DNA of 64,000 bases from Acidobacterium sp049965615 (lineage in GTDB: Bacteria > Acidobacteriota > Terriglobia > Terriglobales > Acidobacteriaceae), in NCBI GenBank assembly GCA_049965615.1, contig JBMFWD010000004.1, positions 54,655 to 118,654 on the forward strand. Direction: 5' to 3'. The notes beneath the pieces are model-generated. The model did not search any database. It saw only the letters and a list, made by a program, of their open reading frames with translations, and was not told where the DNA came from. Made by a program: the position numbers and the translations under genes. Below are positions 34,768 to 42,069 of this stretch, piece by piece (the stretch's first letter is position 1; the number at the start of each line of letters is the position of its first letter).

Positions 34768-35806
34768 AGACTACGCGCCAGCCTTCAATACCCAAATCCA
34801 CATCATAAATCGCCGTACTCGTTGCCAGCAGCGCAGTCCCCCGTGGAGTAAAGGAGAATCCCACCAGGTCCTGCCCCGCCACCACAAGAGATGGCTCGCC
34901 GTCCTGCGGCAGTCGCACCACCCCCTGCCGTCCTCGCAGCGAAGCCACCACGTACACATCCCCGGCAATATCCACCGCCAGCCCCTGAGGCCGCCCCAGT
35001 CCGCGATAATACGGCGTCGTGTTCCCGTCCGAATCAATCGCGTAAACGCAGTCATGCCCAGAGGTCGTCGGCACGCTCACATACAGCGTCCCTTCCTGTC
35101 CAAACGCCAGGTGATAAGCGGCAACACTCGGCTCCAGCGTCGCGTAAACAAAAATCTGCCGGTCCGGAGCAATCTTGAAGATCGTCCCGCTCCGGTCTCC
35201 CACGTAAAGATTCTGCTCCCCGTCAAACGCAATCCCGGTGGCAACACCCATGCCTTCCGCGTACACCGACGTCGCGCCATTCGGAGAAACCCGGTACACC
35301 GCGCCCTCATGCCGCGAAGACACATACAAAAATCCCGCCGGATCGAGCGCCATGCCCGTCGCGTTCATGATGCCCCGCACAAACGGTTCCAACTCGCCAT
35401 CATTCCCCGTCCGCAATACAGACACCGGCGTCTCCTGCCCGCGCGCTCCGGAAAACGTCCCGTACACCCGGCCTTCTTCATCCATCACCGGGCTGGCAAC
35501 CATGTGGACCTCATCGCCCACCATCCGCGCAACCTTCACGTTCACGCTGTTGCTCTGCGCTCCATTGCGCAGCACCCTCAGCGCCCCGCTCTCGGCCTCC
35601 TCCGGCACGCGGATCGACATCCGCTCCTCACGGCTCAGCAACACCGGCGCGGCCAGATCACCCAGCATCACCACCGGCAGCCGGTACGCCACCGCGCTCA
35701 GGTGATCCCCGTAAATCTGCACTTCTCCACCCGGTATCGCCGCCGCGGGATCAATCTCCTTGATCTGCGGAGCACCTGCATCCGGAAGTATTGAACTCAA
35801 TGGCAT
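34766..35806 (-). CDS. IPT/TIG and NHL-type beta-propeller protein
   Basis: This 346-residue protein begins with an IPT/TIG immunoglobulin-like domain of about 85 residues (PQIKEIDPAAAIPGGEVQIYGDHLS). NHL/SMP-30-like propeller blades follow: NATGMALDPAGFLYVSSRHEGAVYRV, GIAFDGEQNLYVGDRSGTIFKI, and GLAVDIAGDVYVVASLRGRQGV, all in the expected spacing. No signal peptide is visible. It is probably a binding or scaffold protein, and no catalytic residues were identified. The stop codon lies in the terminal inverted repeat of the 115-bp element. It is in the same minus-strand run as pgpA. Confidence 0.78.
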   Translation of the reverse strand: MPLSSILPDAGAPQIKEIDPAAAIPGGEVQIYGDHLSAVAYRLPVVMLGDLAAPVLLSREERMSIRVPEEAESGALRVLRNGAQSNSVNVKVARMVGDEVHMVASPVMDEEGRVYGTFSGARGQETPVSVLRTGNDGELEPFVRGIMNATGMALDPAGFLYVSSRHEGAVYRVSPNGATSVYAEGMGVATGIAFDGEQNLYVGDRSGTIFKIAPDRQIFVYATLEPSVAAYHLAFGQEGTLYVSVPTTSGHDCVYAIDSDGNTTPYYRGLGRPQGLAVDIAGDVYVVASLRGRQGVVRLPQDGEPSLVVAGQDLVGFSFTPRGTALLATSTAIYDVDLGIEGWRVV

Positions 35807-35846
35807 ACATCCCTTCAAATCGCGCTGTCTCAGCGCGCGTTACCAG

Positions 35847-36341
35847 CTACCACCAGTGGCGAACCACCAGCATCACAATCAATCCCAGAATCCCGGCAGC
35901 CACATCATCCAGCATGATCCCCGCTCCCGCCGGCAACCGCTCCAGTTTACGCACTGGCCACGGCTTCACAATATCGAACAGCCGGAAAAGCGCCAGCCCC
36001 AGCAGCGCATGCTCCCAGTTCACCGGAGTCCCAATCAGCACAATCCACTGCCCGGCCACTTCATCAATCACTACAAATCCGGGGTCTTCCCGGCCGCTCT
36101 CGCGCTCCACAATCGTCGATGCCGGAATCCCCACCAGCGTTGCAATCACCGCCGCCACCAGCGTACCCCACATCACCGCCGCCGCGCTCGCATGCGTCCC
36201 AGCGGCCACGGCAAACCAAACTACCAGCGCCGCCACCGAACCCCAGGTCCCCGGACCCGGCTTCATTCGACCAGCGCCCAGCGCCGTCGCCACTATCCAA
36301 GCCCATCCGGTGCGCGCCGTTGTCTTCACTCCGTCACTCAT
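35847..36341 (-). CDS. pgpA: Phosphatidylglycerophosphatase A
   Basis: This 164-residue membrane enzyme dephosphorylates phosphatidylglycerophosphate to phosphatidylglycerol. Signatures are GAGRMKPGPGTWGSVAAL near the N terminus, DPGFVVIDEVAGQWIVL and LALFRLFDIVKPWPV, followed by MLDDVAAGI. The start at 36341 overlaps the yacG stop by 8 bp. It joins plsY and gpsA in the same block as a third phospholipid gene. Confidence 0.93.
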   Translation of the reverse strand: MSDGVKTTARTGWAWIVATALGAGRMKPGPGTWGSVAALVVWFAVAAGTHASAAAVMWGTLVAAVIATLVGIPASTIVERESGREDPGFVVIDEVAGQWIVLIGTPVNWEHALLGLALFRLFDIVKPWPVRKLERLPAGAGIMLDDVAAGILGLIVMLVVRHWW

Positions 36342-36549
36342 CGTCGTGCCGTTCCCGCTGGCCCGGTTCACCGTCCATGCCTTCCAGCACATCCGGGTCC
36401 AGCACCGGCGATGAAATCTTGTACACCCCGCTCGCCCATTTGCCCAGATCAATCTTGCGGCAGTGGTCGCTGCAAAATGGAAAATCCTCGTCCTTCGCCG
36501 TCACCAGCATCCCGCATGTCGGGCAGCGCAGCGTCTTCTTCTTCGCCAT
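36334..36549 (-). CDS. yacG: YacG-type zinc protein (DNA gyrase inhibitor family)
   Basis: This 71-residue protein holds a four-cysteine zinc site: C9 and C12 (CPTC) and C26 and C30 (CSDHC), then RKIDLGKWASGVYKI, the family signature. E. coli YacG binds and inhibits DNA gyrase; the same role is inferred here. Its ATG shares one base with the rimO stop (TAATG), and it overlaps pgpA by 8 bp, so rimO-yacG-pgpA are coupled. Confidence 0.92.
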   Translation of the reverse strand: MAKKKTLRCPTCGMLVTAKDEDFPFCSDHCRKIDLGKWASGVYKISSPVLDPDVLEGMDGEPGQRERHDDE

Positions 36550-38171
36550 TACGCCAGCACAGCCTCCAGTCTTCCGGTGTTCAACTCAGACTCCTCTACC
36601 ACACGCGCCACCACGTCATAATCGTGCGCCTCGGTAATCTCGCAGCGGTAAAAACGTCCCGGCGTCAGCTCTTCATAAGGCCCAAAATCATTCAGATAAA
36701 CCACGCCGTCAATCTCTGGAGCGTGCCACTGGCTCCGCCCCTGCCAAAGCAGTGGCGTCTCTTCGGACTCGCCTTCTACCAGCACGTCAATCGTCCGCCC
36801 TACCCATTCCTTGCGCGCCTTCTTGCTGATGCCCTTCTGCAGCCTCATCAGCGCGCGCTTGCGCTGCTCAATCGTCCGTTTCTGCACCTTCCCGTCCAGC
36901 GCAAACGCCTTCGAGCCTTCCTCATCCGAATAAGTAAACACTCCCATCCAGTCAAAGCGAGCCTTGCGGACAAACTCTTCCAGCTCCGCAAAATCCTCCG
37001 CCGTCTCACCCGGAAAACCCACAATAAACGAAGTCCGCACCGCAATCCCCGGCACAGCCTTCCGCACCTTCTCAATCGTTTTCAGCAGAATCTCCGCATT
37101 CGCGCCGCGCTTCATCGTCTTCAGCACAGAACCAGACGCATGCTGCAGCGGCACATCCAGGTACTTGCAGATGTTGTCATGCTTCGCGATCGTCTCCAGC
37201 AGCTTGCCCGTAATCTTGTTCGGATACGCATACAAAAACCGCAGCCACACCAGCCCGTCAATCTGCGCCAGCCGGTCCAAAAGCATCGCCAGCCCATCCT
37301 TCAGTCCCAGGTCCTCGCCATAACAGGTCGTGTCCTGCCCAATCAGCGTAATCTCGCAAACGCCATCGGCCACTAGCGCCTCAGCCTCGGCCACAACAGA
37401 CTCAAACCGACGCGACCGGAACTTTCCGCGCAAATTAGGAATCACGCAAAAGCTGCAAGGGTGATCACAGCCCTCCGCAATCTTGATGTATGCCGAAGCC
37501 GACTTCGTCGCCCGCAACCGAGGCGTCGTGTGGTCGTACAGATACTGCGGCAGCTCCGCCGTCGCGCCATCCCATCCCTCGCGCGCAAACCGCCCCTGCT
37601 GCTCCCGAAGCTCACCCTCCGCCCTGAAGGAAATTCCGGGGGCCCCATTTTCGGGGCCCCCATGGACAGGTCCTCGTCCATGGGGTGGATTCAAGCCCGG
37701 TGTTGGCTTGAGTGGGGTGGCTTCACTCAAAATCCTGAACGGCGAATCCTTCACCTCAGCCGCCGGCATCGTCAGCCCCGCCGCTTCCAGAATCTTCTCC
37801 AACTCGCCCGTGCCCACCACGGCGTCCACTTCCGGAATATTCTTCTGGATCTCATCCCGGTACCGCTCCACAAGACACCCAGCCACAATCAGCTTCGTCG
37901 CGCGGCCCGTCGTCTTGTGCTCGGCCATCTCCAGAATCGTGTCCACGGACTCCTGCTTCGCCGCATCAATAAATGAACACGTATTCACCACCAGGATATC
38001 CGCTGCATCCGCGTCGTTCGTCATCACGCCGCCCGCCCGGTCCAGAAGGCCCATCATGACCTCGCTGTCCACCAGGTTCTTCGGGCAGCCCAGCGACACA
38101 AACCCAATTCGCGGACGCTCCGACGCAGCAGCAGCACGATCACTGCTATTCGTTATTACAAGAGATTTCAC
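36549..38171 (-). CDS. rimO: Ribosomal protein S12 methylthiotransferase
   Basis: This radical SAM enzyme methylthiolates Asp of ribosomal protein S12. The N-terminal domain has GFVSLGCPKNLVDSEVMMG, NTCSFID and VAGCLVERY with its three cluster cysteines. The radical SAM motif is CDHPCSFC, then IPNLRGKFRSR, and a TRAM domain ends the protein. At 540 residues it is about 90 longer than usual. Part of the excess is an in-frame segment (residues about 146-184, bases 37620-37735) made of a string of perfect DNA palindromes and low-complexity residues (PTPGLNPPHGRGP, HGGPENGAPG). The segment sits between the N-terminal and radical SAM domains, where extra sequence may be tolerated. Confidence 0.94.
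   Translation of the reverse strand: MKSLVITNSSDRAAAASERPRIGFVSLGCPKNLVDSEVMMGLLDRAGGVMTNDADAADILVVNTCSFIDAAKQESVDTILEMAEHKTTGRATKLIVAGCLVERYRDEIQKNIPEVDAVVGTGELEKILEAAGLTMPAAEVKDSPFRILSEATPLKPTPGLNPPHGRGPVHGGPENGAPGISFRAEGELREQQGRFAREGWDGATAELPQYLYDHTTPRLRATKSASAYIKIAEGCDHPCSFCVIPNLRGKFRSRRFESVVAEAEALVADGVCEITLIGQDTTCYGEDLGLKDGLAMLLDRLAQIDGLVWLRFLYAYPNKITGKLLETIAKHDNICKYLDVPLQHASGSVLKTMKRGANAEILLKTIEKVRKAVPGIAVRTSFIVGFPGETAEDFAELEEFVRKARFDWMGVFTYSDEEGSKAFALDGKVQKRTIEQRKRALMRLQKGISKKARKEWVGRTIDVLVEGESEETPLLWQGRSQWHAPEIDGVVYLNDFGPYEELTPGRFYRCEITEAHDYDVVARVVEESELNTGRLEAVLA
37620..37735. repeat. Palindrome cluster inserted in frame in rimO
   Basis: Four consecutive hairpins occur: GGGGGCCCC/GGGGCCCCC (37638-37661), CCCCATGGAC/GTCCATGGGG (37658-37685), TCAAGCC/GGCTTGA (37691-37711) and GAGTG/CACTC (37710-37728). 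Such density is typical of intergenic REP-like repeats, not coding sequence. A loosely similar GGGTGG/CCACCC-rich stretch is found at 59690-59750. Confidence 0.75.
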
Positions 38172-38292
38172 TTCTTTATTTTACGGGGAATCACCCTCTA
38201 CCCCAAGACAGCCAGGGCGCGCGGCCCGCTGAATGCGAGCAAACCGGTGCCAGACACCAGCCGAAAACAATCTTCCGCGCCTTCCCAGCCGT

Positions 38293-38321
38293 GCCGATTC
38301 ATCTCTGATGACAGAATCGGC
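38293..38321 (-). terminator. Hairpin downstream of the His-rich gene
   Basis: An 8-bp perfect stem (GCCGATTC/GAATCGGC, 13-nt loop) lies 12 bp beyond the stop codon at 38333. No clear T run follows, so this is a possible terminator only. Confidence 0.45.
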
Positions 38322-38332
38322 TTCGCCTTCGT

Positions 38333-38560
38333 CTACGCTGCTGCTTTCTTTTCCGCATGCACATTGGCGTGGTGCTTCGTTGCCTCTTCGGTGTGATAGA
38401 CCGCTTGGTGTCCATGTCCGGCAGCAATTTCAGAGTGGTGCGCTGCTTTTTCATGGCTGCCTGCCTCGTGCAATTTCGCAGCCTCCAAATGGTGCTTGGC
38501 TGCTACCTGATGATGTTCGGCTGCTTTGGTATGGTGCTCTGCACCCTTGTCATTTGCCAT
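38333..38560 (-). CDS. Histidine-rich small repeat protein
   Basis: This 75-residue protein contains 16 histidines. Its first half is a heptad-like repeat of the form A(E/K)HHxxA (AEHHTKA, AEHHQVA, AKHHLEA, AKLHEAG). The rest keeps HH pairs (KAAHHSE, TKHHANV) and ends in a lysine/alanine tail. It should form an alpha-helix with a histidine face. It has no signal peptide or cysteine. The pattern suggests metal (nickel, zinc, copper) buffering or proton buffering, by inference. The ATG at 38560 is chosen because the repeat begins there; the upstream frame is unlike it. The gene stands alone between rimO and the SRP RNA gene. Confidence 0.75.
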   Translation of the reverse strand: MANDKGAEHHTKAAEHHQVAAKHHLEAAKLHEAGSHEKAAHHSEIAAGHGHQAVYHTEEATKHHANVHAEKKAAA

Positions 38561-38867
38561 AATTGGTACTCCTTCTTTATCGCCGCATTTCCAGCAGTGA
38601 TATTCACAAATATCGACTCTTGCAGCCTCTCTTACTGTCCCATTCTGCTCAGTGCGTTTGTTTTGACACTGTGCCAGCCAGGCCTGCCTCATATCTCATT
38701 CTGTTTGTGCTATTTCCCTTGTCGATAATTTCCAGTCTCGCGCATCCGATATCGTCACCCGGTCCGCGGACATCCGGTGAGCCTGCGGCCAGTCGTCGAT
38801 CGCAACCCTGGCGCTCAGAGTAAAACCACGGCGCTCAAACCGCTCTCCGCCTCTGCTAAAATCAAGA
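38561..38867. other. Gene-free stretch between His-rich gene and SRP RNA
   Basis: No convincing coding region lies in these ~300 bases. They should hold the 5' region of the minus-strand His-rich gene and the plus-strand promoter of the SRP RNA. A TTGTCGATA-like box near 38720 might be part of the latter, but no consensus is convincing. Confidence 0.5.
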
Positions 38868-38967
38868 AGTGCCGGGTCCTACGCGGCGCAACCCCGCCAA
38901 CCCCGCCAGGTCCGGAAGGAAGCAACGGTAACGGGTCAGTGCGCGCGCAGTGGGTCACCCGGTACTT
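38868..38967 (+). ncRNA. ffs: Signal recognition particle RNA, small bacterial (4.5S-like) type
   Basis: The conserved apical domain reads GCCAGGTCCGGAAGGAAGCA followed by ACGGTAACGG, including the GGAA tetraloop and the asymmetric internal loop that binds Ffh. The outer ends GTGCCGGGT and ACCCGGTAC pair to close the ~100-nt hairpin, with GCGCGC-containing inner helices. A T-rich run follows the 3' end. The RNA is the core of the SRP that works with FtsY, encoded at 30.7-31.6 kb. End positions are estimated from the outer helix. Confidence 0.93.
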
Positions 38968-39324
38968 TTCGCTTTTCCAGCCAAATCTACTGGAACCCCT
39001 CACCTTCATCCCAGCCTCGTGGCTCAGTTGAAAATGCAGACCTGCGTCGAGGGCGCTCCCACCCGTGCGGTCAGCACCTCTGTCTCCTCGGCAGTGAAAC
39101 GTTCTCCGCCAGGGCAAAGCAGAAAGCAATCAAAAAAGCTGGCAGCGAGTCATTCAGAGCGAAGCGAAGAATCCCGAAAATGATGCGGTAGAAATTGCAT
39201 TCAAAAGTCTCTTCCGGAATCCACCACTCCCCAGCAACCAAACTCCGCGGCCGTTCTCTGTGCTCTTTGTGTCCTTTGTGGTGAAAGGGCTTTTTGCACG
39301 CTTCCGCCCTGCATGACCCAGGCT
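38968..39324. other. Non-coding stretch after SRP RNA
   Basis: No supported gene is seen in ~350 bases. The stretch includes segments with a low-complexity look (CTCTGTGCTCTTTGTGTCC around 39259-39280) that resemble dispersed intergenic sequence. It ends at copy 2 of the 115-bp inverted-repeat element. Confidence 0.5.
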
Positions 39325-39439
39325 AGAGCGATTTCAGGATAACCGTCCCCGAAGCAACAGCCTTCGAGTCGATGCGACCAACGGGGAGCAGCAGCCCTGG
39401 AGGATCTCAAAATGGGCATGGCAATCCTGAAATCGCTCT
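39325..39439. repeat. 115-bp element with 16-bp terminal inverted repeats, copy 2
   Basis: The ends AGAGCGATTTCAGGAT and ATCCTGAAATCGCTCT are perfect inverted repeats of each other. The element has the same length and orientation as copy 1 at 34653-34767. It ends 5 bp from the stop codon of the minus-strand permease gene, the same relation to a 3' gene end as copy 1. Confidence 0.87.
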
Positions 39440-39444
39440 AAAAG

Positions 39445-40806
39445 CTACGCTCGAAACGGCCACTCCCGCCGCTGTCTCGCCCGCCAGAAATACAGCATCG
39501 CGCCCGTCACCCCCACCAGCACCGCAAATCCAAACTCCTTCAGAGCATCCGGTCGCGACACCAAAATAAATCCAAACCCCGCCAGCGCCACCAGCGGCGG
39601 CAGCGGATACAGCCACATCCGGAAAGGCCGCAGCATCTCCGGCCGCTTCACCCGGAGCACCATCACGCCCACTTGTTGCAACACGTATTGCAGTACCACC
39701 CGAATCACCACCAGCGCCGCAATCACCTCCGCCAGCTGGAAAAAACAGCAAAACGCCGCCACCACGCCCATCGCGATCAGCGAAACATCCGGAAACTTGT
39801 GTTTCTCATGCACATGCCCAAAAGCCTTGAAGTAATTCCCGTCCAGCGCCGCCGCATAAGGTGCCCGCGAGTACCCCAACAGCAGCGCAAATACCGACGA
39901 CAACGCCGTCCACATGATGAACACCGCCATCAGCTCGCCCGCCACCGGCCCAAATGCAATCCGCACCACCTGCGCCGCCGCGGTCGTCGTCAGCTTGTCC
40001 ACCGGGATCACGCCCAGAACACTCACATTCATCAACAGGTACAGCACCGCCACAATCACCACCGAAAACAGCACCGCTTTCGGAATCGTCTTACCAGGCT
40101 CCTTTACCTCGCTGCCAAGAAAGCAAACGTTGTAATAGCCCCAGTAGTCGTAAGTCGTAATCAGCGTCGCAGCGCCCAGCCCCAGCCAGAAGCCCGGACC
40201 CAGACTCCACGCCCCTTTCGGCGGAGCCAGCATGGCTGCGTGAAAATGCGTAAACCCGCCCACAATGACCGCGCCAATCGTCAGCATCACGCCCACCCAC
40301 AGCACCAGCCCCACGCGCTTCACCTGCTCCACGTTCCGGAACAGCACTCCCACCAGCGCCAGGCAAGTCCCCGCCGCCAGCAGGCTCGTGTCGTGCAGCC
40401 CGGGCATCCCCGGCACAGTATGTGCCAGTGGAGGATACAAATACACCGCATACTCCGCAAACCCGATGCACCCCGATGCAATCGAAAGCGGCGCGCTGAA
40501 GCCCAGCTGCCAGATATACAAAAACGACACCAGTCGCCCCAGCCCGTCGCGCCCGTAAATCTCCCGCAAAAACGCATACGAGCCGCCCGCCTCCGGCATC
40601 GCCGCGCCCAGCTCCGCCCATACCAGTCCATCGGCCAGCGCAATCAGCGCGCCCAGCACCCAGCCCAGCAGCGCCTGCGAGCCGCCCATCGCCGCCACCA
40701 CCAGCGGCAGCGTGATAAACGGCCCCACGCCGATCATGTTCATCATGTTCAGCGATATCGCCGCCGTCAGCCCCACGCGCCGCTCTAACTGGTCCTGCAC
40801 CTGCAT
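39445..40806 (-). CDS. APC-family amino acid permease
   Basis: This protein of about 453 residues has 12 predicted membrane helices. The first contains ISLNMMNMIGVGPFITLPLV, the substrate-binding GxG-type motif of APC transporters. EAGGSYAFLREIYG and DYWGYYNVCFLGSEVKEPGKTIPKA are also typical. It probably imports or exchanges an amino acid across the inner membrane; the substrate is unknown. The ATG at 40806 (MQVQDQLERRVG) is favoured over 40839. The stop codon is 5 bp from the 115-bp repeat, which may serve as a terminator. Confidence 0.9.
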   Translation of the reverse strand: MQVQDQLERRVGLTAAISLNMMNMIGVGPFITLPLVVAAMGGSQALLGWVLGALIALADGLVWAELGAAMPEAGGSYAFLREIYGRDGLGRLVSFLYIWQLGFSAPLSIASGCIGFAEYAVYLYPPLAHTVPGMPGLHDTSLLAAGTCLALVGVLFRNVEQVKRVGLVLWVGVMLTIGAVIVGGFTHFHAAMLAPPKGAWSLGPGFWLGLGAATLITTYDYWGYYNVCFLGSEVKEPGKTIPKAVLFSVVIVAVLYLLMNVSVLGVIPVDKLTTTAAAQVVRIAFGPVAGELMAVFIMWTALSSVFALLLGYSRAPYAAALDGNYFKAFGHVHEKHKFPDVSLIAMGVVAAFCCFFQLAEVIAALVVIRVVLQYVLQQVGVMVLRVKRPEMLRPFRMWLYPLPPLVALAGFGFILVSRPDALKEFGFAVLVGVTGAMLYFWRARQRREWPFRA

Positions 40807-40956
40807 ACCCGTCTCTCGTTCCTCGCCAATGCGTTGCACCTGATCTTACATAGACCAGCCAGTCAGCACACCTTCACGCATCTACCCACGTGCGGTCTGC
40901 TCCATCCCGCCCACCCCGCAATCCTGTAGTATCGAAGCCGGGTTTGCACCATAGCC

Positions 40957-41976
40957 ATGAAAAAGACTCTCACTGGTCCAGGATGTCTCCGGCTGATTCT
41001 TGCGCTGATCGTTTTCGCCAGCCATGGAACCCGTGAAGCCATCGGCACCGCTGCCGTCGATATCTTCTTCGCCCTCAGCGGCTACTGGATCTTCCAGATG
41101 TACAGTCACAAGTACTCAAAGGCGAAATCCCCTTACTTTACCTACATCATCTCCCGCTACTGGCGACTGCTTCCCGTCTTCCTGCTTCTCAACACCGCCA
41201 CCATCCTGCTCGATCGCTGCTACTTCAAGATCCATCTGCTCCCCGGCACCTGGTTCGGCGACTTACACTCCGTCTTTTCCAATCTCTTCATCCTCGGCTA
41301 CAACTCGCAGCACTACCTTGTGCTCACCCCGGCATGGTCGCTCGATATGGAAGTGCAGTTTTACCTCATTGCACCGCTCTTGATCTGGCTGGCCATCAGG
41401 CGCCCCTTCACCGTGCTCTGGGCCAGCGCCAGCATCAGCCTCTTCTTCAGCTTCTTCCCAACCCCTCTGCTCACCGGAGTCCTCGTCTTCTTCGTCATCG
41501 GACTCACCGCCGCGGCCACCTCCTGGAAACCCTCACCCCGGCTCGCCGCCCTGTCACTCATCCTGCTGGCGGTCGTTTACGCGCTCTGGATGCTGAGCCC
41601 CTGGCGCGGCGTAATTCTCATGGAGACCCCGCCCAACCCCCTGCAGAACTACAACGACGGAGCCAACGCACTCTTCGCCCTCATCGCCATTCCCTTCGCG
41701 CTCTACACCACCACGCAGCAGGGCAGTCAATACGATGCCACCTTCGGCGAGCTCTCCTACATCGTTTACCTGCTCCACTGGCCCATCATCGTCTGGTTCC
41801 GGCAATTTGAACCATCCCTCAGCTTTGCTCTCCGCACTCTCGAAAGAGCCGCCCTCGGCATCATTGTCCTCGCCCTCGCTTACGTCATCCTCAGGCTGCT
41901 GGACCGCCCCATGAATCGCCTCCGCGCGCGCTGGGTCAACCGGCGAATCCCTGCCATAATCCCCGCATCCGCCTGA
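40957..41976 (+). CDS. Acyltransferase 3 family membrane protein (OafA/YrhL-like)
   Basis: This 339-residue protein has about ten membrane helices. Family marks are LRLILALIVFASHGTREA, where the family's usual RxxAxxxVxxxH region includes the catalytic His, then AAVDIFFALSGYWIF and FLILGYNSQHYLVLTPAWSLDMEVQFYLIAPLL. Acyltransferase-3 proteins transfer acetyl or other acyl groups to extracytoplasmic sugars or lipids. The acceptor is unknown. It is divergently transcribed from the permease and is 93 bp upstream of the PIG-L gene. Confidence 0.88.
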   Translation: MKKTLTGPGCLRLILALIVFASHGTREAIGTAAVDIFFALSGYWIFQMYSHKYSKAKSPYFTYIISRYWRLLPVFLLLNTATILLDRCYFKIHLLPGTWFGDLHSVFSNLFILGYNSQHYLVLTPAWSLDMEVQFYLIAPLLIWLAIRRPFTVLWASASISLFFSFFPTPLLTGVLVFFVIGLTAAATSWKPSPRLAALSLILLAVVYALWMLSPWRGVILMETPPNPLQNYNDGANALFALIAIPFALYTTTQQGSQYDATFGELSYIVYLLHWPIIVWFRQFEPSLSFALRTLERAALGIIVLALAYVILRLLDRPMNRLRARWVNRRIPAIIPASA

Positions 41977-42069
41977 CTTCCCCGCGCACCGCCAACCTCC
42001 GCGCTCGTATTCCTTACTTCTTCCCGGTCACCAGACAGGTTTCAGCCCTGTAAACTGTCTGGGACTGTC

